Assembly: GCF_002286735.1 (NCBI RefSeq)
Contig: NZ_NRTA01000001.1
Coordinates: 62,001 to 126,000 of the forward strand
Reading direction: 5' to 3'
DNA: 64,000 nt
Source: Leptolyngbya sp. BC1307
Lineage (GTDB): Bacteria > Cyanobacteriota > Cyanobacteriia > Phormidesmidales > Phormidesmidaceae
The position numbers were made by a program, and so were the translations under genes. Shown one piece after another: positions 19,301 through 28,613 of the stretch. Below the pieces are notes generated by a model. It made no database searches. It was given only the letters and a program-made list of their open reading frames with translations, and was not told where the DNA came from. Numbering within the stretch: position 1 is the first letter of the stretch; each line of letters opens with the position of its first letter.

Positions 19301-20140
19301 ATGAAAACAGCCCTCTTCCGCCCTGATTTTCCGTTTTCACCTGCTAAGTTTCCGGTCTTTTACGGCTGGGCAATTTTGGCGGCCAGTGTGCTCGGTGTGC
19401 TCACCATGACCAGCCGCACTATGCTCGGCAAATGGTTTGACCGGGGCGGCGCGGGCAGGTATCTGGCACTGAAGGTATTTTTGTGGCCTTTGGGTTTGCG
19501 ATCGCCCCTTACGGCTTTAGTCAGGCGATCGCCCTGTTGGGCTGGCGCGGCACCTGGCTAACTCTGGCAGCGATCGTCGGCATCGGCATGAGTAGCCTCG
19601 GCTGGCTGCTGTTTCGCGACAGTCCCGAAGCCTGCGGCCTGCGGATGGATGGCGACCCGCCGCTGGCACCGTTGCAGCCCGGTCAGGCTGAGACCGCCGT
19701 AGAGATCTGGGGACTCACCCGGCGGCAGGCGCTGAAGACGCTGGCGTTTTGGGCAGTGACGCTGGCGGTTGCCCTTCATTTTTATCTTTATGATGCTGGG
19801 GCAGGCAATGGGAATTGCAGCGATCGCCAATCTAGATCGGCCCGGCATGCTAATTCCGGCAGTGGTGGGCCTGGGCATTAGTGGCGGCTGCTTTGGTACG
19901 TTAACGACGGTGGTGCTACCGCGATTTTTTGGGCGGGCGCACCTGGGGGCGATCGCAGGCGTTCAGATGATGGTAATCGTCATCGCCAGCGCTCTTGGCC
20001 CGTCTTTATTGGCAAACTTCAAAGCGATCACCGGCTCTTATAACGGAGGGCTCTACACCTGCTGTTTGTTTGCACCTATTGTCATCTTCTTAATGCTATT
20101 CGTACAGCCGCCGACTGCTAGAAAGGCTAATAGGCGGTGA
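19301..20140 (+). pseudogene. MFS transporter, degraded (internal deletions and frameshifts)
   Basis: FYGWAILAASVLGVL joined directly to TMTSRTMLGKWFDR; continues in other frames as AFGFAIAPYGFSQAIALLGWRGTWLTLAAIVGIG and LPFIFIFMMLGQAMGIAAIANLDRP. Confidence 0.8.
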
Positions 20141-20398
20141 CCAGGAACCAGGCAGTCAAAAGACAGCAGCGGCGATAAGCCAGTTTTCATACTATTAGGC
20201 TCTATGTTGTGAATGCCAAACTCCTCCTGTTTAGCAAGATTTTTGCTCCGAGCTGCTACCTTATGTATATGAAGCTTTAGGAGAGAAGGCTGTAGACGGT
20301 GTCAAACTATTTTCGGACAAAGTTCGGACAAGGCTTTTGATCAGGCGTATGGGTCAGTCAACCCCCCTTCATAACTGCCCCTTTCGCTGGAGCTTGAC

Positions 20399-22489
20399 AT
20401 GAAGATAATGCTTGTAGAGGCTCCCACGGTTGCCCGCAGCCTACAGCATCTGCTCTCCAGCCATCGCTATGAGGTCACTGTCGCCAGCGAAGACTTAGGG
20501 CTACAAGACTTAGGGCTACTTTCAAGAGCAGCAGCCGACCATCATCTAATTGTGGTGAATGCCCTACCAGGGCAGGAAGAGGCCCTATGCCAGCAACTCC
20601 GCCAGGACGGCTGTCAGACGCCCATTCTCCTGCTGCTGCCCTCGACAGATAGCCATCCTGGTATCACGACCCTCAAGGCTGGCGCAAACGACTATGTGAC
20701 CAAGCCTTTTATAGATGCCACCTTGATGGGGCGAGTAGAATTTTTGTTGCACTGCAGCCAAAACAGTTTGCAGCCTGTACAAAACTTGGCCTCTGTTGGA
20801 GAGGGCACTGTTAGAGAGGGCATTATTGATTCCTGTATTGATGTGGGCGATCGCCAGCAGACAGAACGCCAACTTCAGCAACAGCTAGAGCGCGAAAGAC
20901 TGATTGCCAAAATCACTGACTCTATCCGCCAAACGCTAGATCTAGATGAAATCTTACAGGCTGCGGCCGGCCAAGTCCGCCATCTTCTACAGACTGATCG
21001 AGTCATTATCTTTCGCTTTGAACCTGACTGGCAAGGCGTCGTTGAGGCCGAATCAGTCGCTCCCCAGTGGATTGCCACTCAAGGACTGCACATCCAGGAT
21101 TCGTGCCTCAGCGAACTCTATACCAAAGGCTACACTCAAGGAAGAGTCAGCACTATTGAAGATATTGACACAGCAGACATCGATCCCTGGCACAGAGAAC
21201 TACTGAGAAACTTTCAGGTGCGAGCCAATTTGGTCGTCCCGATTTTGCAAGGGGAAGCGCTTTGGGGGTTGTTGATTGCCCATCACTGCTCTGGCCCCCG
21301 GCAGTGGATCGCTGAGAGTACTCAGCTGCTGCTGCAAGTTGCTGCCCAGCTAGGAATCGCCATTCAACAGGCAGAACTGTACCAAAAAACCCGAGAACAG
21401 GCCGCCCTCATCGACATTGCCACAGATGCCATTTTTGTTCGCGATCTGGCCGGTCATATCATGTTCTGGAGCCAGGGCGCAGAACGCCTGTACGGTTGGC
21501 GGGCAGATGAAGCCATTGGTCAGGTTTCTCACCAGCTTTTAAAGAAAGAGAAGGCCGAATTCGAGCTAGCGCTCGATACCACACTAGCGCAAGGTTTTTG
21601 GCAGGGAGAACTGGCCCAGTCAACCAAAGCTGGAGACGAAATTTTGGTTGCGAGCCGTTGGACTTTGGTGAGAGATGATTCAGGTCGCCCGCAATCCCTG
21701 CTGGAGGTCAATACCGATATCACCCACGACAAGCAACTCGAAGCTCAGTTCTATCAAGCTCAAAGGCTTGAGAGCTTAGGCCAGCTAGCCAGTGGCATCG
21801 CCCATGACCTGGGCAACATGCTGACGCCTATCTTAGGAATTGCTCAGCTGCTGCGCATTACCCAAAAAGATACGGATGAGCTGACTAAAAAGCAGCTGAA
21901 TCTGCTGGAGAGCAGCGCCCGGCGGGGCACTGACATGGTCAAGCAGATTCTCACCTTCGCTCAGGGCAGCCCTGAAGAAAAAACGATTGTAGATATTGTA
22001 ACCTTACTGCAAGAGGTGATTGACGTAGCCAGACAGGGCTTCCCCAGCGCTATCGAGATTCATCAAGATATCGCACAGGCTCCAGGTTCGGCGCTGCGAC
22101 CCAGAGAAGTTTCTGCTGATTCAACGCATTTGCACCAGGTGTTTATGAACTTGTGCATCAACGCTCGCGATGCGATGCCCCAAGGCGGTGTTCTCACGAT
22201 TGCTGTTGATAACTGTTGGGTCAGTGAAGACATGGCTAGCAAAAACCTGGAAGCGGCGGTGGGCGACTATATCGTAGTCACCGTGACTGATACGGGCAGC
22301 GGCATTTCTCCTGACATACGTGATCGCATTTTCGATCCATTTTTCACCACCAAATCTTCAGATCGAGGAACGGGGTTAGGGCTAGCCATGGTATCGGGCA
22401 TCGTCAAAAATGCAGGCGGTTTCTTAACGGTTGCAAGTGAGGTCGGGAGTGGCACTCAGATGAAAGTGTACTTGCCTGCCCTAAACTAA
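20399..22489 (+). CDS. Degenerate receiver-GAF-PAS sensor histidine kinase
   Basis: N-terminal REC-like domain; GAF, PAS, H-box SGIAHDLGNMLTPILG, HATPase; close paralog of 12204..14267. Confidence 0.92.
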   Translation: MKIMLVEAPTVARSLQHLLSSHRYEVTVASEDLGLQDLGLLSRAAADHHLIVVNALPGQEEALCQQLRQDGCQTPILLLLPSTDSHPGITTLKAGANDYVTKPFIDATLMGRVEFLLHCSQNSLQPVQNLASVGEGTVREGIIDSCIDVGDRQQTERQLQQQLERERLIAKITDSIRQTLDLDEILQAAAGQVRHLLQTDRVIIFRFEPDWQGVVEAESVAPQWIATQGLHIQDSCLSELYTKGYTQGRVSTIEDIDTADIDPWHRELLRNFQVRANLVVPILQGEALWGLLIAHHCSGPRQWIAESTQLLLQVAAQLGIAIQQAELYQKTREQAALIDIATDAIFVRDLAGHIMFWSQGAERLYGWRADEAIGQVSHQLLKKEKAEFELALDTTLAQGFWQGELAQSTKAGDEILVASRWTLVRDDSGRPQSLLEVNTDITHDKQLEAQFYQAQRLESLGQLASGIAHDLGNMLTPILGIAQLLRITQKDTDELTKKQLNLLESSARRGTDMVKQILTFAQGSPEEKTIVDIVTLLQEVIDVARQGFPSAIEIHQDIAQAPGSALRPREVSADSTHLHQVFMNLCINARDAMPQGGVLTIAVDNCWVSEDMASKNLEAAVGDYIVVTVTDTGSGISPDIRDRIFDPFFTTKSSDRGTGLGLAMVSGIVKNAGGFLTVASEVGSGTQMKVYLPALN

Positions 22490-22706
22490 CGCTTCAGCTC
22501 AGTCAAATCCATAGGCATCAGAGATTGTAGCCGCCGCCTTGATGCGTATTTTTAAGCTTTTCGCCAAAACTACAAGCACTATACTCAGTCTCGACCAATA
22601 AAAAGTCCACGATACTGTCCCAGATATTTCTTTAGTTTCACTAAATTGTATAAGAAGTAAGCTAGTATTGTTCTCTATCAAGAGAACCTTTCGCTATTTA
22701 CTATCT

Positions 22707-23261
22707 ATGACAATGACCGTTTTACCGCAGCTAAAAGAGATAGAGTCAGACCTAGTCGCCAAAGAAGAAACGCTGGCCGCACAACTAAAAGAACTGCGTG
22801 AGCAGTTGAATGGCGTGCGAGCTGTCATGCCGATGTTCGAAGGCAAATCTGAATCTGCTACAGAAGCACCAGCCCCGGCTGCTAGCAGCCAGCCTGAAGA
22901 ATCCACACCATCTGTGGTGCCACCAGCCAAGGAAACAGCCCCCGCTGCGACAAAGGCCCCTAAAGCCAAGCGTAAAAAAGCAACAGCGAAGAAAGACGGT
23001 CGCGCCGCATCGTGGCAAAAGTACACCCGGCCCGGCGTCAAAAACGAGTCTATTCCAGATGCTGTCCGGTTAATCCTAGAGACCCAGCCAGACAAAGACT
23101 TCAAAATAGTGGAAGTGATGGAAGCACTGTTTGAAGAGGGAATGCCGAAAGCGCAATACTTGAAAGCTCGCAATCGCATCTCGAATGTACTGTCTGGCGG
23201 CGTTCGCGCCGGCGACTGGCACAGAGGAGAGCGCAGCACCTATCGCTTGACAACCGCCTAA
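22707..23261 (+). CDS. Hypothetical protein: coiled-coil N-terminus, Ala/Lys-rich linker, C-terminal HTH-like domain
   Basis: LKEIESDLVAKEETLAAQLKELREQL...; KAPKAKRKKATAKKDGR; SIPDAVRLILETQPDKDFKIVEVMEALFEEGMPKAQYLKARNRISNVLSGGVRAGDW. Confidence 0.7.
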   Translation: MTMTVLPQLKEIESDLVAKEETLAAQLKELREQLNGVRAVMPMFEGKSESATEAPAPAASSQPEESTPSVVPPAKETAPAATKAPKAKRKKATAKKDGRAASWQKYTRPGVKNESIPDAVRLILETQPDKDFKIVEVMEALFEEGMPKAQYLKARNRISNVLSGGVRAGDWHRGERSTYRLTTA

Positions 23262-23310
23262 CTGCTGTCGTCTTGCGTTTAGCTCCACTTGGACTAGCCG
23301 CCGGACTGTA

Positions 23311-23356
23311 ACAGCGCTGAGAAGATTTAACTAAAGTTAAATCTTCTCAGCGCTGT
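23311..23356. terminator. Perfect 21-bp stem / 4-nt loop hairpin, putative terminator
   Basis: acagcgctgagaagatttaac-taaa-gttaaatcttctcagcgctgt. Confidence 0.75.
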
Positions 23357-23400
23357 TTGAAAAGTTACTTGCGAAACCTGTCTGTTTCGTCGCTGACTGC

Positions 23401-23424
23401 GCTCAGACAGACGCTCAGACAGAC
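23401..23424. repeat. 12-bp tandem duplication gctcagacagac x2
   Basis: Two identical consecutive copies. Confidence 0.9.
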
Positions 23425-23646
23425 AGATCTGGACAAGGCGATCAACTGCTGTAAGGCTCAGGCAAAGCGCTGCTGTTTAGGTTGAGCATTCAGGCAATAT
23501 CTTTAAAAGATTGGCATTTGGGTAAGTTTGGGTAAGGTATATTTGGTTTGCGGATGCTTTGTCGCTAGCTCAAGATCAGCTCGAAGCAGTCAGACCTGAG
23601 CAGACGAAAGCGTGATGCCAACTTTTTATCTACAGCAGGTACTTTG

Positions 23647-24246
23647 ATGGATTCTAGGCAAAGGCCGACGGTGGAGCCGCCCAATGGCCCCCAGGGGAAA
23701 TCCGATAATCCTTGGATAGAAGCGCTTCAGACGGTGGGTCTGAGCATAGTTTTGGCGCTGGGTATTCGTACCTTTGTCGCCGAGGCCCGCTACATTCCGT
23801 CAGGCTCTATGCTGCCCACACTAGAAATCAATGACCGCCTGGTCGTCGATAAAATTCGCTACGATTTCAGCGATCCCCATCGCGGCGATATTGTCGTTTT
23901 TCATCCCCCTGAGACTGCCGGCGAGCAGGCTGCTCAGGAGGCGTTTATTAAGCGGGTGATTGGCCTACCTGGGGAAACCGTTATGGTAAAAGGCGGGCAG
24001 GTCTATATCGACGATGTGCCGCTGACTGAAAACTATCTGGGGGCTCCGCCTACCTACCAGTGGGGACCAGAGACCGTGCCCCAGGGGGCTTATTTGGCGC
24101 TGGGCGACAACCGCAACGACAGCTACGATGGTCACGTTTGGGGGTTTGTGCCGCGCGATCGCATCATTGGCCGCGCTACCCTGCGATTTTGGCCGTTTAA
24201 CCGGCTAGCCTATCTGGCTGACCCCACTTACAGCGCCGAAAAATAA
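23647..24246 (+). CDS. lepB: Signal peptidase I
   Basis: YIPSGSMLPTLEINDRLVVDK, GDIVVFHPP, FIKRVIGLPGE, GDNRNDSYDGHVWGFVP. Confidence 0.95.
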   Translation: MDSRQRPTVEPPNGPQGKSDNPWIEALQTVGLSIVLALGIRTFVAEARYIPSGSMLPTLEINDRLVVDKIRYDFSDPHRGDIVVFHPPETAGEQAAQEAFIKRVIGLPGETVMVKGGQVYIDDVPLTENYLGAPPTYQWGPETVPQGAYLALGDNRNDSYDGHVWGFVPRDRIIGRATLRFWPFNRLAYLADPTYSAEK

Positions 24247-24262
24247 GTCTCAAATAAGCCTC
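24241..24262. repeat. Tandem 11-bp repeat x2 containing lepB stop codon
   Basis: aaataagtctc/aaataagcctc; stop TAA 24244-24246. Confidence 0.85.
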
Positions 24263-24276
24263 AAGGCCCTGAGAGG

Positions 24277-25122
24277 TTAGGCCACAGCAAGCGCCGCCGC
24301 CTGCACATTGAGCCATTGTTTTAAGTGGTCGGCCACGCGAATGGCGTTGGCGACAATCGTCAGAGTTGGGTTGACGCCTGTATTAGACGGGAAAAAGCCG
24401 CCGTCTACCAGATATAAATTATCGAGGTCGTGGGCACGGCAGTTGAGATCGAGCACAGCGGTCTCTGGGTCGGTACCGAAGCGACTGGTCCCGCACTGAT
24501 GCCCGACTGCAGCTAGCGGCTGAATGCTGCGCGGATAGAGGCCAAAGGGGAGCACCTGCTGAGTAGAGTCATCCATGTTTTTAAGGATGGTCGTCCAGCG
24601 GTGAACCAGGCGATCGCGCGCTTCTACATTGTTCGGTGTGTAGTCCAGGCAAATTTTTCCATTTACCAGGCGCACTCGGTTGTCAGCCTTCGGCAAATCT
24701 TCTGTCTGGAGCCACCACCCTGTCGCATGATCTGCAAGTACGTCCAGCACGGTCTCCGGCGTAAATTTTACATAGGGGGCCAGCAGATCGGGCGCTTCAG
24801 CCGGGATCATGCCGCCTTTGACATTGCCCGTATTTTGCACCATGCCCATCGGGTAGGGAAAATCGTCTTCACCCCAGTAAAAGTCGTTAATTGCAATCAT
24901 CTTTTGATGCACCGCCGGATTGGGCTCAATGCTCAGCGCCACCATTGAGGTCGAGAGATGCTTCATAAAGTGGCGACCGAGCTGGTCGGAGCGGTTGGCG
25001 AGACCGTGGGGATGCTGTTCGTTTGCCGAGCGCAGCAGCAGCGCAGCGGAGTTAATGCTGCCGCAGGCCACGACGACAATATCTGCTGAAAAAAGCTGAT
25101 CCTCACCATTCTGGGGTGGGTC
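24277..25122 (-). pseudogene. GMC oxidoreductase, C-terminal part (gene interrupted by IS605-type element)
   Basis: SADIVVVACGSINSAALLLRSAN; LDNLYLVDGGFFPSNTGVNPTLTIVANAIRVADHL. Confidence 0.85.
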
Positions 25123-25153
25123 AGAAGCCCCGGACTTCTAGTCCGCTCTTGTC

Positions 25154-25555
25154 TTAATGCGGTCTAGCCTGCTGCTCAATGTATTGCTTAACGACTTCTA
25201 TCGGTGCGCCGCCTACAGAAGTTGCAAAATACGAAGGGCTCCATAGTGTTTCAGGCGATGGCTTTGGGTGCCCTGCCTTGCTGTAGGCCCGACTAGAAAC
25301 GCCCTTTAGATGCTTTGCCAGCATAGAGACGCTTAGTTTTGGCGGAAACTCAAGCAGGACATGGACATGATCCCCCTCCCCATTGAATTCTAAAATCCTA
25401 AATTTCATCGAATCCGATACAGAGCGCATTGCCGCCTCTATGCACTTCAGCCCTTCATCAGTAAACACTTTGCGCCTGTACTTGGTGATGCAGATCAAAT
25501 GTATTTTGAGGTCTGTAACACTGTGCCGCTCTCGCCTAAATTCATGGGTTGCCAC
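25154..25555 (-). CDS. tnpA: IS200/IS605 family transposase TnpA (Y1)
   Basis: HUH motif HVHVLLEFPP, catalytic Tyr in VVKQYIEQQ, LICITKYRRKVF. Confidence 0.95.
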   Translation of the reverse strand: MATHEFRRERHSVTDLKIHLICITKYRRKVFTDEGLKCIEAAMRSVSDSMKFRILEFNGEGDHVHVLLEFPPKLSVSMLAKHLKGVSSRAYSKAGHPKPSPETLWSPSYFATSVGGAPIEVVKQYIEQQARPH

Positions 25556-25604
25556 TGGTCTAAATAGTCGCTATATTGGGTGCAGGACAACTTTAACACA
25601 AGCC

Positions 25605-26804
25605 ATGAAAGCCCGCTATACATACCGTATCTACCCTAACCGCTTGCAGCAAGACAAACTTGCTCAAGTGTTTGGCTGTGTGCGTGTCGTTTACAACGAT
25701 GCCCTGGCGCTGGTTAAGGCTAAGCCGGAGGGTGAGAAGTGGCCTAGCAATGCTGAGTTGCAAAAGCTTGTGATCACGCAGGCTAAGCGCACAGAGGCTA
25801 GAGACTGGCTGTCTTCTGTGTCTGTCGTCCCATTGCAGCAGTCAGTTCAAGATTTAGGCGTTGCCTTTAAGAACTGGTTTGCAGCACTGAAAGGGCAAGG
25901 TAAGGCTAAATTCCCTCGCTTCAAGAAGCGCTCTCATGAGCAGTCAGCACGGTTTACCGCGCGAGGGTTTAGCCTTCTGAATGGCAAGCTAGTGCTGGCT
26001 AAGATGGGCCTGTTCAAAGTTCAGTGGTCGCGTGAGCTACCCTCTGAACCGAGTTCTGTGACCATCATCAAAAACACGTCGGGACAATACCATGCCAGCT
26101 TTGTTGTCGAGATTGAGCAAAAGAGTGTTGAGCCTTTACGACCGTCAATCGGGATCGATTTGGGCATCAAGGTTTTCGCTTTCCCTAGTGTGGGTGAGCC
26201 CATCTTAGCTCCTGACTATTCAAAGCTTGATAGGCGTATCCGTCGCCTTCAGAAGCGTATGGCTAGACAGGTCAAGGGCTCTAATCGTCGAACTGCTACC
26301 CGTCTGAAGATTGCCAAGCTACATCTGAAGATTCGCAATATCCGCGAGGATTTCCTACACAAAACAACGACCAAGCTGATCCAAGAAAACCAATTGGTTT
26401 CGCTTGAAGATTTGAATGTGTCAGGGATGGTAAAGAATCGGAAGCTGAGCCGCGCGATTTCTAGGCAAGGGTGGAGAGAAGCCAGGACGATGCTAGAGAG
26501 CAAGGCAGCGCAGTATGTAAACCGCGCTGTTACTGTAATCAGCCGCTGGGAGCCCACCTCTCAGCTTTGTTCTGATTGCGGGTTCAAGTGGGGCAAGGTG
26601 GATCTGTCTGTGCGCTCAATCCTTTGCATAAGCTGCGGGGCTGAACACGATAGAGACAAAAATGCTTCCCAAAATATAGAAAAGTCGGGCAGGCTTATGT
26701 CCGACTCTAAAGAGACGTTGAGAGAGCATAAGTCTAGCTTGCTAGCAATTCTCGATGATGCGTCTAGCCACAAAGTAGAGCAGCAGCTTGGTCTGTTTGC
26801 CTAG
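25605..26804 (+). CDS. tnpB: RNA-guided endonuclease TnpB
   Basis: RuvC residues in GIDLGIKVFAFPS, SLEDLNVSGM, DRDKNASQNI; zinc ribbon CSDCG...CISCG. Confidence 0.93.
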   Translation: MKARYTYRIYPNRLQQDKLAQVFGCVRVVYNDALALVKAKPEGEKWPSNAELQKLVITQAKRTEARDWLSSVSVVPLQQSVQDLGVAFKNWFAALKGQGKAKFPRFKKRSHEQSARFTARGFSLLNGKLVLAKMGLFKVQWSRELPSEPSSVTIIKNTSGQYHASFVVEIEQKSVEPLRPSIGIDLGIKVFAFPSVGEPILAPDYSKLDRRIRRLQKRMARQVKGSNRRTATRLKIAKLHLKIRNIREDFLHKTTTKLIQENQLVSLEDLNVSGMVKNRKLSRAISRQGWREARTMLESKAAQYVNRAVTVISRWEPTSQLCSDCGFKWGKVDLSVRSILCISCGAEHDRDKNASQNIEKSGRLMSDSKETLREHKSSLLAILDDASSHKVEQQLGLFA

Positions 26805-26837
26805 CTTTAGAATCCTCGGACTTTTAGTCCGAGGAGC

Positions 26838-26953
26838 ATGTCAACCCGCTCTAAAATCAGAATGCGTTTGCCTGTGGGCGCTAGCTGGTGGGCTACTGTG
26901 CCGCCGCCAGCGCCTGTCCCGATAATGATGATGTCGTATTGAGAGTGGGGCAT
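26838..26953 (-). pseudogene. GMC oxidoreductase N-terminal fragment
   Basis: MPHSQYDIIIIGTGAGGGTVAHQLAPTGKRILILERVD FAD-binding GxGxxG motif, ends at IS right hairpin. Confidence 0.85.
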
Positions 26954-27125
26954 AAGAAACTTGATAATAGGTGAAAACAAGGGAGCGGGGCAAAGAGCTT
27001 GCTAGCGCCGCTTAACTTTCTGTAACGTAAGGATAATTTTCTAGGCAGATCATCTGTCGCAGGTATGTGTTTGGCGCGATCGCTCAATAGACAGCCACCA
27101 AAACAGCCATAAACAACTATGTAGC

Positions 27126-27169
27126 GTAGCTCTGTCTTTCGTTAGAAGTAGCTCTGTCTTTTGTGAGAA
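27126..27169. repeat. 22-bp tandem repeat x2
   Basis: gtagctctgtctttcgttagaa/gtagctctgtcttttgtgagaa. Confidence 0.9.
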
Positions 27170-27340
27170 ATAGTTTGGCTAGGGCAGCTGTGAAAGATGA
27201 GAAAATCTCCACAGAGACATACTCTGTTTTGTTTTAACTGCCGCAATAATGAGTCATTGGCTTGGTGGCAGCGTAGCTTTACTATCTGGGTTATCCGGCC
27301 TAATGTCAGTGATTTGAACTTATGGGTCGGGTTTGTGTCA

Positions 27341-28462
27341 ATGGTTGATCTGTTAAGTAAGTGGCCTCGCTGGCTGGTATTGGAGATTGTGATTCCGCTG
27401 ACGCTACTCAATGGCTGGCTGTTATACAGAGGGCTACAGTACTTTCAGGAGCTAGTCACACTTTTGTTGATAGCGACGCTGCTGGCCTTTTTGCTGGGCT
27501 ACCCGGTGCGTTTACTCCAGAGCTGGGGCATGCCCAAAGGCTATAGCGTGATGGTGGTCTTTGTTACGGCGCTATCGCTGCTAGCGTTGGCGGGCGCGGC
27601 GCTGGTGCCGACGCTAATACATCAATTTAGTGAATTTACCACCCGGCTACCCAACTGGCTCGAAAACGGGCAGCAGCAGCTAGAAGCGGTCGATGACGAA
27701 ATTGCTCAGATGCCGCTGAGCGAATCGATGGATCTCGACGTGCTAGCGACTCAGTTTTTTGAGGCAGTCCCTGGCGAACTGCGGCTGCTGCCCAACCAGC
27801 TTTTAAACTTAGCGTTGGGAACGGCTGACAATATCGTCGATGGTTTGTTTACAGCCGTGCTGACGCTTTACTCTTTGCTCCACGGTAAAGATTTTTGGCA
27901 GGGGCTTTTGCGGTGGTTGCCCGGTGAATGGGGCGATCGCGTGCAGCGGGCAGTGCGATCGCAGTTTCAAAGCTATTTCGTCGGTCAGGCCACCATTGCC
28001 TCGCTGACGGGGACGCTGCTCGCTGGCGTATTTTTTCTATTTAAGATCCCTTTTTGGCTGGTTTTTGGCCTCAGCGTCGGCATTGCCGGGCTAGTCCCCT
28101 TCGGCGATTTGCTGGTGATGGTCGCCGTCAGCGCACTGGTTGGCATCAACGATCCGCTGCTGGGCGCAGAAGTGATTGTCGCCTGCCTGATCGTCGATCA
28201 AATCATTGACAACATCTTCGCACCGAGAATTTTAGGCGACGCGGTTGGGCTCAATCCGATCTGGATTTTGCTGTCGCTATTAGTAGGCGCACAGCTAGCA
28301 GGAGTTGTGGGCGCTGTGATTGCCGTCCCCTTAGCAGGCTCCATTAAACAGATTATTGACAGCCTGGAAGCTAAGCCAGCGGTAATTCTCCTCGGTTCTG
28401 ATCAAAACTCGCCGGAGACGCCTTCAGATCATGATCGCTCTGCCGCAGTCGCACCCATATAA
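27341..28462 (+). CDS. AI-2E family transporter (PerM-like)
   Basis: Multi-TM; SYFVGQATIASLTGTLLAGVFFLFKIPFWLVFGLSVGIAGLVPFGD, DQIIDNIFAPRILGDAVGLNPIWILLSLLVGAQLAGVVGAVIAVPLAG. Confidence 0.88.
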   Translation: MVDLLSKWPRWLVLEIVIPLTLLNGWLLYRGLQYFQELVTLLLIATLLAFLLGYPVRLLQSWGMPKGYSVMVVFVTALSLLALAGAALVPTLIHQFSEFTTRLPNWLENGQQQLEAVDDEIAQMPLSESMDLDVLATQFFEAVPGELRLLPNQLLNLALGTADNIVDGLFTAVLTLYSLLHGKDFWQGLLRWLPGEWGDRVQRAVRSQFQSYFVGQATIASLTGTLLAGVFFLFKIPFWLVFGLSVGIAGLVPFGDLLVMVAVSALVGINDPLLGAEVIVACLIVDQIIDNIFAPRILGDAVGLNPIWILLSLLVGAQLAGVVGAVIAVPLAGSIKQIIDSLEAKPAVILLGSDQNSPETPSDHDRSAAVAPI

Positions 28463-28484
28463 GCAGGCAGGAGGCAGGCAGGAG
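28463..28484. repeat. Tandem 11-bp repeat x2 immediately after stop
   Basis: gcaggcaggag/gcaggcaggag; stop TAA 28460-28462. Confidence 0.9.
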
Positions 28485-28613
28485 GAAGGCAAATTGTATA
28501 CAGACATAATTCAACTGAGCTAAACACAAAAAACCTGCCATCTTGACCATTAGCGGCTATAGTGTTGGCGAACAAATATATCTTTTGAAGTATCTTTACC
28601 TGAGGCGAAACCT

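Larger units (their letters stand above)
25122..26840. mobile_element. IS605-type insertion sequence with divergent tnpA/tnpB (boundaries approximate)
   Basis: Y1 HUH transposase + TnpB; subterminal hairpins cggact-tct-agtccg (25131-25145) and cctcggact-ttt-agtccgagg (26814-26834). Confidence 0.85.

Noticed and set aside
22694-23239. 181-aa minus-strand ORF
   Set aside because: Shadow ORF of the HTH-like gene; Ser/Ala-rich antisense composition.
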